The translations under genes were made by a program, and so were the position numbers. DNA of 48,379 bases from the NCBI GenBank assembly GCA_030378005.1, contig JAUCGF010000115.1, positions 1 to 48,379 on the forward strand, in the 5' to 3' direction. Numbering within the stretch: the stretch's first letter is position 1; each line of letters starts with the position of its first letter. Below the pieces are notes generated by a model. It was not told where the DNA came from, ran no database searches, and saw only the letters and a list, made by a program, of their open reading frames with translations. Below are positions 27,643 to 35,437 of this stretch, piece by piece. The DNA is from Desulfococcaceae bacterium HSG9. GTDB taxonomy: Bacteria > Desulfobacterota > Desulfobacteria > Desulfobacterales > JAUCGF01.

Positions 27643-28956
27643 ATGACTAACCCTGATAAACATAATGTAATTGCTCTTTTACATCAACATTATTTCCACG
27701 ATAACCGACCGTGGGTTATTGCTTATTCCGGTGGTAAAGATTCAACTTTGGTCTTACAGCTCGTTTACCAATTAATGCTTGAATTGGGGGCAAAGGCTAC
27801 TAAGCCGATCCATGTGATTGCCTCGGACACGCAAGTGGAAGCTCCTAACATCAGTGATTATTTGCATGACATTTTGGTAAGAATAGAGGATCATGCCAGA
27901 ACCCACGGACTGCCGGTTTCAGTTCACATTGTTCAACCCGAACCTAGTGAGAGTTTCTGGGGTAAACTGATTGGCAAGGGATATCCGTCTCCGACACGAT
28001 GGTTTCGATGGTGTACCACTAAAATAAAGATCAAACCTGCCAGGAAAGTGATAGACAAAATTGTTCGCCAATATGGAAGTGTGGTGCTTTTATTGGGTAC
28101 CCGAAGTTCAGAGAGCCCTAACCGTAGCCGGCGGATGAGGGAGCGCGAAACAAACAGCAGGGGCTTAAATCCGCATCACGAAATCCATGACGCTTTAGTG
28201 CTTACACCCATCGCAGACTGGAAAACGAATGAAGTCTGGAAGTATTTGTTCAACCATAATCCTCCGCCTTGGGGAGGCAGCCATGATTTTATGCTGGATT
28301 TATATCGACAGGCGGGTGGAGGTGAATGCCCCATGGTGCTGGATTTGAACACACCTTCTTGCGGTGGCAGTCGATTCGGATGCTGGACATGTACTGTTGT
28401 TAAGGAAGACCGTTCCATGAAAGGATTTATAGAATCCGGTGAAACGTGGATGCAACCATTAAATACATTCAGGAACTGGTTAAAAGACATTCGGGAAAAA
28501 CCAGAGGCACGAGATAGTATGCGTCGTAATAACACTATCGGCATCGGGCCCTTTAATTCCGAAACCAGAAAAGAAATTCTCCGCCGATTGCTTAAAACGG
28601 AACAGGAAGTCGGACGGCAGCTAATTTCAAATGAAGAAATTTTATATATTCAATCACAATGGAATCAGGATTTTGATGTACAAAATAACGCAATCCGTAT
28701 TGTTCTGGAATATGGACGTGAGGTGCAAAAATTGGCTGATCCAAATCAATCGATATTATCGAATAAAGACTTAATTGATACGTTAGCTCCACGCTACGAG
28801 TTGCAGGAAGCATGGGTGGATGATTTGCTGTTTTTAGTCGAAAAAAAATATCCGACAATAGATTCCGGCAAGGCTAAAAACGCTCTGGTAGATGATGTAA
28901 TCAAAATTATTGACAACGCCGTGCGTCAAACCGAGATGAGTGCCACCCTTTTATGA
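27643..28956 (+). CDS. dndC: DNA phosphorothioation sulfurtransferase DndC
   Basis: 437 residues, PAPS reductase-like ATP pyrophosphatase fold. The PP-loop is YSGGKDST (28-35). Family features: ASDTQVEAPN, RWFRWCTTKIKIKPARKVI, LGTRSSESPNRSRRM and a cysteine cluster Cys229, Cys240, Cys247, Cys250 (GECPMV, SCGGSRFGCWTC), consistent with the iron-sulfur cluster of DndC. The enzyme activates DNA with ATP for insertion of sulfur in the backbone. The reading frame is intact, but dndD is destroyed and no dndA, dndB or dndE is seen, so modification is probably not made from this locus. The start is at a MITE remnant with no clear ribosome-binding site. TGA overlaps the old dndD ATG (ATGA). Confidence 0.92.
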   Translation: MTNPDKHNVIALLHQHYFHDNRPWVIAYSGGKDSTLVLQLVYQLMLELGAKATKPIHVIASDTQVEAPNISDYLHDILVRIEDHARTHGLPVSVHIVQPEPSESFWGKLIGKGYPSPTRWFRWCTTKIKIKPARKVIDKIVRQYGSVVLLLGTRSSESPNRSRRMRERETNSRGLNPHHEIHDALVLTPIADWKTNEVWKYLFNHNPPPWGGSHDFMLDLYRQAGGGECPMVLDLNTPSCGGSRFGCWTCTVVKEDRSMKGFIESGETWMQPLNTFRNWLKDIREKPEARDSMRRNNTIGIGPFNSETRKEILRRLLKTEQEVGRQLISNEEILYIQSQWNQDFDVQNNAIRIVLEYGREVQKLADPNQSILSNKDLIDTLAPRYELQEAWVDDLLFLVEKKYPTIDSGKAKNALVDDVIKIIDNAVRQTEMSATLL

Positions 28957-29389
28957 TTTTTTAAACCATTCACATTCATAACCTGTTTTCCTATTTCCAT
29001 AAGCAGGAAATTGACCTGACTGCGCCGGACGGAGAACGGAATATTGCGATCATTTTTGGGCGAAACGGTTATGGCAAAACAAGTCTGTTGACATGCCTTA
29101 AACTGCTGTTCGCCGGTGTAACTGAATCCTTACGACGGACGGTTCAACGCCAACGTGCGCCTACTGAAAATCAATATATTCTTGGTGTTGGAGATGACTG
29201 GTGGGGAATTATGAATCGCCGCGCCAGGCAACAAGGTGAAACAAACTGCGGAATTCGTCTATGCTAGCAGGAATAGTTGAAGCTGAACGTTCCTGGATAT
29301 TGGAAGGGAATCGATTGAGCAAGGAACTGAAGATTTCGCGCATTGGAACTTTTTGCATTCGTTGCATATCCGAACAAAAGATAAATTAA
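28953..29389 (+). pseudogene. dndD: dndD remnant (N-terminal part, multiply broken)
   Basis: The ATG overlaps the dndC stop (ATGA). Codon 4 is TAA where a sense codon is expected; the same frame then reads an SMC/DndD-like ATPase N-terminus: EIDLTAPDGERNIAIIFGRN, with the P-loop GRNGYGKTS, then LLTCLKLLFAGVTESLRR. It stops at TAG 29265-29267. Another frame takes over at about 29261 with VEAERSWILEGNRLSKELKI, which fits the following strand of DndD, so a frameshift or small deletion lies there. Family similarity ends by about 29340. DndD is normally about 660 residues; about 130 remain. It is not functional. Confidence 0.8.
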
Positions 29390-29408
29390 GCATTTTAAGA
29401 GAGAAGCT

Positions 29409-30341
29409 ATGATTGATTTTAGAAACTTACATGCAGATAGAGTACCAGGTCGGTATAATGCGGAAAAAGCACCGCATAAGGCTGTGTTACTTTTAGCAAT
29501 TATAAAGTTATACGAAAACAAAAAGATAAACCTCGAAAAGATAATGTTTAAGGATATGTATTTATTAGAGACTTACAAAGACATCTGGAAATGTTTGGAT
29601 TATAAAAAACTCGGGCCGATAAGCTTGCCCTTGTTTCATTTAAAGACGGATGGATTCTATAAGATACATTTCAAAGTAGAAAAACCGTTCAGTCCGAAAG
29701 GTTCCTTAAAAAAACTGTTAGATCAAGCAGAAAGGGCTGAATTCAATGATGAGTTTGTTGAAATATTAAGTAACGAGGTATTAAGAAAAAAAGAGATCGA
29801 AGAAATATTGACAGGGGGGCATTTCACGACAAAGGAAATTTCCAAAGTAAATGCCAAATTACGCTTGTTAGATAAATCTTTTGAATACGAAAAAATTCTA
29901 AATGATTATCCGAGCAAATCTTTTGAAACCAAATTTGTCAAAGATCAATCAAAGGAGTACACAAAAGTAAGAAGTGGCAGTTTTAGAAGAATGATATTGA
30001 AATTTTACAATTCCACTTGTGCCATTTGCAGGGTTTCAATAATTGTCGAAGATATATCAGTGATAGATGCCGCGCATATTTTACCGTTTTCAGAATTTTG
30101 TAATGATGACCCCAGAAATGGTATCGCTTTATGTAAAAATCATCATTGGCTATTCGATAACGGAGGGATTTCGATATCGCCGGAATACAGAATAAAAATT
30201 TCAAATAACATAGCAAAAGAGACACCTGAAGGTGTTCTGTCACAATATTTCAGAAAAAAGATAACATTGCCAAATGATAAAATTCTTTATCCGGCAAAAG
30301 AAGCTCTTGAATGGCATAACTTTAGATGGAATTTTATTTAA
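29409..30341 (+). CDS. HNH endonuclease with a possible sulfur-binding (SBD-like) N-terminal domain
   Basis: 310 residues. The C-terminal HNH domain is intact: CAICRV (Cys204, Cys207), VIDAAHILPF (His223), DDPRNGIALCKNHHWLFDNG (Asn237, Cys242, His245, His246). The N-terminal part (about 1-130), with RYNAEKAPHKAVLLLAIIKL and LPLFHLKTDGFYKI, resembles the SBD of ScoMcrA-type enzymes that bind and cut phosphorothioate DNA; this is inference from pattern, not a proven match. The gene is visibly AT-rich compared with its neighbours and lies exactly where dndD and the front of the FtsK-like gene are missing, so it probably arrived by insertion. Start ATG with GAGAG nearby. Confidence 0.8.
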   Translation: MIDFRNLHADRVPGRYNAEKAPHKAVLLLAIIKLYENKKINLEKIMFKDMYLLETYKDIWKCLDYKKLGPISLPLFHLKTDGFYKIHFKVEKPFSPKGSLKKLLDQAERAEFNDEFVEILSNEVLRKKEIEEILTGGHFTTKEISKVNAKLRLLDKSFEYEKILNDYPSKSFETKFVKDQSKEYTKVRSGSFRRMILKFYNSTCAICRVSIIVEDISVIDAAHILPFSEFCNDDPRNGIALCKNHHWLFDNGGISISPEYRIKISNNIAKETPEGVLSQYFRKKITLPNDKILYPAKEALEWHNFRWNFI

Positions 30342-30406
30342 TTTGATGTCAGATCATAGCATCATAACTTACCTGTTTTTCAATTTGTCAACCCCTGAGA
30401 AATCAG

Positions 30407-30616
30407 AGGTTTTCAGCATCTATCGCTCTTTCAGTTCAAAAAAGCTCGGAATCGAAAATAATCCTGGATGAAATCGGTGCCGAAAAATTATCCAGCCGGG
30501 GAGATATGCTTGTCAAACCTTATGCGGGTGCGCCTTCGGTGCGAATTCATGGAACGAATATCATCAAAGACGACATAGTTAATTGTGTGCAGGCGGCTCG
30601 GAGGAAATATTTATGA
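30407..30616 (+). pseudogene. C-terminal fragment of an FtsK/SpoIIIE-type DNA translocase
   Basis: A 69-codon frame without a start codon reads ASIALSVQKSSESKIILDEI, GAEKLSSRGDML, then SVRIHGTNIIKDDIVNCV. These are the last strands and helices of FtsK/SpoIIIE motor domains (pattern SRIILDxxGAExLLGKGDML). Just upstream, another frame reads TPEKSEVFS, which could be more of the motor (after the ATQRP motif), suggesting a frameshift near 30410-30420. The TGA overlaps the start of the next gene by ATGA, so the lost translocase was co-translated with the ATPase gene. At least 90 percent of the gene is missing. Confidence 0.75.
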
Positions 30617-31758
30617 GTATAACTGATATCACTGTTTATGAGTTCCAACCATTATGGCTTACCATTGACCGCATCGGGCCGTTTCAAGGCACTCCTTATG
30701 AAATTGATTTTACCGATGCTAAAGATAAACCCTGCAACATGTTTCTTCTCATGTCGGAAAACGGACGCGGCAAAACAACTGTTCTGGACATCATTGCCTG
30801 TTTTATGGGGCTTTTGGATCAGGAGGCACCTAAAAAATTCGGACAGGAGGAATTAGATGAGGGGGAAGGCCGCGCTCAGTTAGATATATTAACAAGAATT
30901 CATTGGCAAGGCAGTGATCATCGCATCGTATTATCAATTTTGGGTGGTGAAATCGGGGATAAGACCGTTCTGAAAGCGTGGAGTGCGGACGATATGGAAA
31001 AATACGATGCCAGTTCATGGCATCGGACCGGTTTCCGCCGCAGAGTGCCGGGGCGTCTCGAACTGATTGGCCGCCACGACGAACTGGTGCAGGATTTGGT
31101 CAGCGTGATACAAAACAACAGGCATTTCGTTCAGGAAGGGCTTGAATCATCCGCACTCAGCTTACCTACTGCCCTGTATTTTCCTGCATATCGTGATATT
31201 CCCGAAATCCGCGATCCAGAGAGGGCAATTGTGCAACCGGATCATTGGGGATATAAAGCGCTTCATTCTTTTTCCGCTCACGGCACCCACTGGACAGCTT
31301 CTTTGGATAATTTGATGGTGTGGCTGAAATGGCTTGATAACGGCAGTTTTGAGCGGGCATTAAAAATTGTAAATGATGTTGTATTTAAAGAGTATCCTGA
31401 CAAATATCTCAAAGGAATTCGCCGCAATCCTCCTGAAGCGGTGGTTATAAATGGCGGCCAAGAGCATCGGCTGGACAGGCTTTCCAGCGGAGAAAAAAAT
31501 CTCACTCAGTTATTTTTGCGTATCGGGGCGCATCTGACACGAAATACCTTGGTGTTGACAGATGAATTGGATGTGCATCTGCATGTACGATGGCAGCACA
31601 AAGTGCTGAACCAGATGAAGGAACTTGTGCGACGGCAACCCGGAACGACGCTGATTGCCGCCACTCATTCGGTTGAAATATTAACCGCTTTTCCAATTGA
31701 TATAAAAGAAAAAGGGTTGGTAAAAGGCGGCTGGATTATTGAAGAAAAGCTATATTAA
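30613..31758 (+). CDS. ariA: AAA_15-type ATPase, PARIS AriA-like
   Basis: 381 residues from the ATG at 30613, which has GGAGG 9 bases upstream and overlaps the FtsK remnant stop. ABC/SMC-like ATPase: P-loop SENGRGKTT (48-56), signature-like RLSSGEKNLTQLFLRIG, Walker B VLTDELDVHLHV and switch His in AATHS. The next gene encodes a DUF4435/TOPRIM protein, and an ATPase of this type plus DUF4435 is the architecture of PARIS, where AriA senses phage anti-restriction proteins and holds the AriB nuclease. The symbol is given on architecture; sequence identity to characterised AriA is unknown. The gene looks intact. Confidence 0.75.
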   Translation: MSITDITVYEFQPLWLTIDRIGPFQGTPYEIDFTDAKDKPCNMFLLMSENGRGKTTVLDIIACFMGLLDQEAPKKFGQEELDEGEGRAQLDILTRIHWQGSDHRIVLSILGGEIGDKTVLKAWSADDMEKYDASSWHRTGFRRRVPGRLELIGRHDELVQDLVSVIQNNRHFVQEGLESSALSLPTALYFPAYRDIPEIRDPERAIVQPDHWGYKALHSFSAHGTHWTASLDNLMVWLKWLDNGSFERALKIVNDVVFKEYPDKYLKGIRRNPPEAVVINGGQEHRLDRLSSGEKNLTQLFLRIGAHLTRNTLVLTDELDVHLHVRWQHKVLNQMKELVRRQPGTTLIAATHSVEILTAFPIDIKEKGLVKGGWIIEEKLY

Positions 31759-31773
31759 ACTGGGAGATGACTT

Positions 31774-32652
31774 TTGGCCGGATTTAAAAGAACGCCAGAT
31801 ATAGATCGTTTACATCATCGTCAACGCGGTGGCGTGATTGTTTTTGTTGAATCAGAAGATGATTACCAAATTTTTGCTGAACGCTGGTTTTTTGATATAG
31901 GTGAAAAACTAACCTTTGAATCGGCTGATCGTGATACGCCCGAGCGTGGTGGCGGCGGATGCGGTGTTGTTTGCAACTTGGTTGACAAAGCAATTGATGA
32001 TGGGATTTGTGCTTTTGGCATTATAGATCGTGACAGCCTGATGAATAACGACCTGTGGGAAATCTGGTGGGAAGAAAATGACGAACGCTTTCTTGAATAT
32101 CGTCCCTTTGGAGATCGTATAAGGGTTCTTTTACGATGGGAACTGGAAAATTATCTTCTTGATGCTAAGGCCATGGAAATTGAAATCGCAGATGAACGTT
32201 TTTGTTCACCGCGTTCATCAAAACAGTGTGCCCAGGATTGTTTAAAGTATGCATCTGAATTAAAAAACATCGCTTCTGCCCATATCGTTTTACAACGTTA
32301 TAAATGCGGCAAACTCAATCCGGGATTCGGGTCAAATCCGCCACATACTGGTGCCAAATTACATGACAAACTTATCGCCCATCTTGATAAAAAGTCTGTC
32401 CCAACAGCCCAAGACACCCTTGCTGCAGAACGAACCTCCGTGGATCGCTTTGACCGGCCTGATGCCGACGTGCTTCAACGTTGGGAACGTCTCAGTCGTA
32501 TGGTAGATGGCAAGGGCACTTTGAAATATCTTGGCAGTATGTTACAAGTGCCTCTTTATAAACGCCGCGCTGCTTTAGCAAGTCGAATAAGGGAGCAAAA
32601 CAGAATTCCCGCAGATATTCAAGGCTACGTTGATGAATTTTTAGGATGCTAA
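31774..32652 (+). CDS. ariB: DUF4435/TOPRIM nuclease-like protein, PARIS AriB-like
   Basis: 292 residues, starting with TTG at 31774 (GGGAG 7-8 bases upstream; no ATG fits). TOPRIM features: VIVFVESEDDYQIF with Glu26, and FGIIDRDS with Asp85 and Asp87, then WELENYLLDAKAM. This is the DUF4435 pattern. In PARIS, AriB is released from the AriA cage on infection and cuts a host tRNA, causing growth arrest; the catalytic Glu reported for AriB is, as I recall, also residue 26. The gene is 15 bases after the ATPase gene, clearly one operon. The role here is inferred from architecture and residues; activity is untested. Confidence 0.75.
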   Translation: MAGFKRTPDIDRLHHRQRGGVIVFVESEDDYQIFAERWFFDIGEKLTFESADRDTPERGGGGCGVVCNLVDKAIDDGICAFGIIDRDSLMNNDLWEIWWEENDERFLEYRPFGDRIRVLLRWELENYLLDAKAMEIEIADERFCSPRSSKQCAQDCLKYASELKNIASAHIVLQRYKCGKLNPGFGSNPPHTGAKLHDKLIAHLDKKSVPTAQDTLAAERTSVDRFDRPDADVLQRWERLSRMVDGKGTLKYLGSMLQVPLYKRRAALASRIREQNRIPADIQGYVDEFLGC

Positions 32653-32752
32653 CCATTTACCTTTTTTCATCTTCAAAAGTGGTGCATGAAGGATGCAGTC
32701 AAACGTTATAAAACTATGGCATCCTTAATTCTTGGGATGACATTCCGGTCCG

Positions 32753-32935
32753 TCAGTTTCTCATAAAATGCCCATAATGCAACTTCTGATTTATAATAAG
32801 GGATTTCATCGCACTGATCGGCATGTTTTCCCTTATCAAATACCGGTACATGCCGGCACCTGTGATATTGCCAATAAACAGCACTCCTGCCAACCGGTTG
32901 CCGTCCGGGCTGAAAACCACCTTGCGGAGCGTTGA
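32753..32935 (-). pseudogene. C-terminal fragment of a pyridine nucleotide-disulfide oxidoreductase
   Basis: About 59 codons reading LRKVVFSPDGNRLAGVLFIG, then NITGAGMYRYLIRENMPIS. This is the typical end of NAD(P)H-dependent FAD oxidoreductases (pattern KLVFxDGRLVGAxxVGDxxxAGxYxxLI). The frame runs on upstream to 33052 but that part is unrelated and contains the repeat word GGTAGGGTGGGCA. Only the tail of the gene remains. The 512-base gap 32653-33164 holds this remnant and the repeat at 33067, no full gene. Confidence 0.65.
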
Positions 32936-33066
32936 GTCGTCAGTTGGTAGGGTGGGCAAACTCCTGATCCAATTGATGTTTATTACCTGACAAGACGACA
33001 AAACATAAATGCTGTTCAATGAATCGGCTGTTGCCCACCATTTACGAGGCACATTATATCGTTGCC

Positions 33067-33130
33067 GGTGGGTAAAATGCCGACGAAGGCTTGTACTGAT
33101 GCGGGCGTTGTGGGCGGCATTTTACCCACC
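33067..33130. repeat. GGTGGGTAAAATGCCG hairpin repeat
   Basis: Perfect 16-bp arms at 33067-33082 and 33115-33130 with a 32-base loop, followed by CTACCAA. A related word (TTGGTAGGGTGGGCAAA) lies at about 32944-32960. It is another member of the GTAGG-type intergenic palindromes and sits between the flavodoxin gene end and the oxidoreductase remnant. Confidence 0.75.
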
Positions 33131-33164
33131 CTACCAATCCATTCACGAGCCGCATCAATATTTA

Positions 33165-33818
33165 TCATTTAGCATCAATCCATTCCTTCATTTTGGCTTC
33201 TGCAATTTCCCTGGATTCCTCTATCAGTTCTTCTCCGCTCTTTTGATAATAAACACGACCGCGCCTGACGAAAATATGATCGATCAAGCGGCCTCCTTTT
33301 TTCTCGATCTCTTTCCGAAACAGTTCTATTTCCTCTGATTTAAATTTGCTATTGAAAGTATTGAACAAAACCACTTTCTTTTCTGTGAAGTCGTTCTTTG
33401 CAACGAATGTCCACAAAGGAGGCGCAGGGCGATACCACCAGATCGGGGAACCGATAAACACCAGTTGGTATTTTTCCATATCAACTGTTTCCGGCGTTAT
33501 TTGAACTGTTGTCACTTTATCATCAGCATCGCTGCCAGCGTTGCGCCATCCCTGAAAGTCCAGGGAGTATTTCAGGGCTTCAATTTTTACGATGTCGGCA
33601 TTGAATTTCCGTGCGACTTCCCGTGCCATCGCTTCGGTGTTTCCTGAACGGGAATAGTAAACAACCAGGGCGGCCGATTCTTTATCCGGCACAGGTGCGT
33701 AAGGCGGGCTGTGGAAATAGGTTTGATCTTTTATTTGTACGAAGATAAATGCGGCGATGGCGGCAACCGCGACGAAACAGACGGCAATTATAAAAATCAT
33801 CTTTTTATTTTTTTTCAT
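33165..33818 (-). CDS. Membrane-anchored flavodoxin-like protein
   Basis: 217 residues from the ATG at 33818, which overlaps the stop of the polyferredoxin gene (ATGA); the longer frame upstream is not used. One N-terminal membrane helix (about 7-27) is followed by a flavodoxin domain: ALVVYYSRSGNTEAMAREVA (FMN phosphate loop), QLVFIGSPIWWYRPAPPLW and KKVVLFNTFNS. The fold matches the Flavodoxin_4 group. It probably takes electrons from the membrane polyferredoxin and acts on the outer face of the membrane or is held there. Last gene of the redox cluster. Confidence 0.85.
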   Translation of the reverse strand: MKKNKKMIFIIAVCFVAVAAIAAFIFVQIKDQTYFHSPPYAPVPDKESAALVVYYSRSGNTEAMAREVARKFNADIVKIEALKYSLDFQGWRNAGSDADDKVTTVQITPETVDMEKYQLVFIGSPIWWYRPAPPLWTFVAKNDFTEKKVVLFNTFNSKFKSEEIELFRKEIEKKGGRLIDHIFVRRGRVYYQKSGEELIEESREIAEAKMKEWIDAK

Positions 33819-35437
33819 AACAGAATTTGATTTTCCAGCGATCTGGATTCTCCGGCGGAAATTGTTCTGATAGCCGGCAGGCTTTTGACCGGGCATTTAT
33901 TTTCACAAATACCGCAGCCCACGCATTGTTTAAGATTCACAAAGGGCAATTGCACCTCAAATTTTTCCCCGGTCGGACGGGACACTGTTTCATGCTTTAC
34001 ATAAATCGCTTTGGGAGAGGCCGGACATACTTCTTCGCAAACGATACAAGGAGCGTTGCCTGACCAGGGAAGACAGCGGCCTCGGTCCAGATAGGCGGAA
34101 CCGATTTTTACAGGTCGCTCGATTTTCTCCTTAACAGTGATATCGGCAATAGCGCCTGTGGGGCAAACACTGCCGCACAAAGAGCATGTGTATTCACAAT
34201 AGCCTTGTGCCATTATCAAGCGGGGTGTCCAGAATCCCGCCATGCCCGCTTCTCCAAGTGTGGGGTTAAGAGCATTTGTCGGGCAAGCCTTCATACACAG
34301 CCCGCACCGCTGGCAGAGTTGCAGGAATTCTTTTTCCGGCAAAGACCCGGGCGGTCTGATAAGCCGTGGATCCGCTGTTTTATCCTGCCGTCCGTCGAGT
34401 CTTCCCAGAAAGGGCACGGAAAGACCGGACAGCATACCTCCGAGCAAGGCACGGCGGCCGATGTCCGGCTTGCGGTTCAATTCAGGCTTGAATGTAAAAC
34501 TGAAGGCAAGCGCTTTTTCCGGGCATACGTCGTGACAGTTGAAACAGGCCACGCATTCGGACGCTTCCCAAACCTGTTTCGGATGGGGCGAAGCGGCTCC
34601 CTGACAGTGTTTGGTGCATAAATTGCAATCAGTACACCGTTCCGAATGCTTTTTCAATTTCAACAGGCTGGTCATGGAAAAGATTCCCATGAGCGCGCCG
34701 AGAGGGCAAAGCACACGGCACCAGAAGCGGGGCCGGATACGATTAAGGAAGACAATGATGATAAAAATCAGCCCGATGAACCAGGCCGTTTGATATGTCT
34801 CGATATTGTATCCGAAAACCGGGGCAAGCAGGACTTCCGAGCTATAACTCGCCAGCCTCAATATGTTGAAATCGCTGTTAGCCATAGCATCAAAAATCGA
34901 ACGAAGCCCTGCGCCCAGGGCGGGAATGACTGACAGAGCCGCGGAGCGAAACAGTAAGGCGATGGGGTCTATCAATCCGCACAGGTTCAGACCGGCAATA
35001 GCGCCGAGCAACACGAACAAAAGCAGGAAATATTTGATTCTCTGCTCAGGTTTTTTCTGATTAGCCTGTATCATGCGTTTCCCTTTAAGAGCCGGACGAA
35101 CAGCGCCTGTAGCGTGATGAATCGTTCCAAAAGGGCATATAAAGCCGCAAAACACCCGGCCTAAAAACAGGGTGAGCAAAAGCACGCCGGCACCCCAGAG
35201 AAAACCCGTAATCAGACGGCCTCCGGACAAAAGGGAGGTCAAGCCGACGAGCGGATCAAGCTGAAAGAAAAAGGTGACCGGCTGTTCCAGTCTTATATCG
35301 TTGTCAGCCGAAAAAGCGACCGAGTAATTGATATAGGTATCCTGCGAAAGCCTGCTCTCAGTTAAAAGAAATATAAACAGGCACAGGAAAAAGGTTTGGC
35401 TGATTCTTCTGAGCCAGACTAAATGCCGGATTGTCAC
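33815..35437 (-). CDS. Membrane polyferredoxin (NapH/YccM-like, multi-4Fe-4S)
   Basis: 540 residues. About five membrane helices (first about 11-25), with GRVFCGFICPFG and CRVLCPLGALMG loops typical of NapH-like proteins, then a string of ferredoxin motifs: CTDCNLCTKHC, CVACFNCHDVCP, CQRCGLCMKACP, CSLCGSVCP, CIVCEEVCP and CVGCGICENKCP. An internal GRRALLGGMLSG (about 328-339) looks like a Tat motif followed by a hydrophobic helix. It should pass electrons across or along the membrane. GTG start at 35437, overlapping the DUF362 stop (GTGA), and its own stop overlaps the flavodoxin start, so these genes are translationally coupled. Confidence 0.9.
   Translation of the reverse strand: MTIRHLVWLRRISQTFFLCLFIFLLTESRLSQDTYINYSVAFSADNDIRLEQPVTFFFQLDPLVGLTSLLSGGRLITGFLWGAGVLLLTLFLGRVFCGFICPFGTIHHATGAVRPALKGKRMIQANQKKPEQRIKYFLLLFVLLGAIAGLNLCGLIDPIALLFRSAALSVIPALGAGLRSIFDAMANSDFNILRLASYSSEVLLAPVFGYNIETYQTAWFIGLIFIIIVFLNRIRPRFWCRVLCPLGALMGIFSMTSLLKLKKHSERCTDCNLCTKHCQGAASPHPKQVWEASECVACFNCHDVCPEKALAFSFTFKPELNRKPDIGRRALLGGMLSGLSVPFLGRLDGRQDKTADPRLIRPPGSLPEKEFLQLCQRCGLCMKACPTNALNPTLGEAGMAGFWTPRLIMAQGYCEYTCSLCGSVCPTGAIADITVKEKIERPVKIGSAYLDRGRCLPWSGNAPCIVCEEVCPASPKAIYVKHETVSRPTGEKFEVQLPFVNLKQCVGCGICENKCPVKSLPAIRTISAGESRSLENQILL

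Noticed and set aside
33819..33896. N-terminal extension of the flavodoxin-like protein
   Set aside because: It overlaps the end of the polyferredoxin gene; the ATGA overlap at 33815-33818 and the following membrane helix mark the real start.
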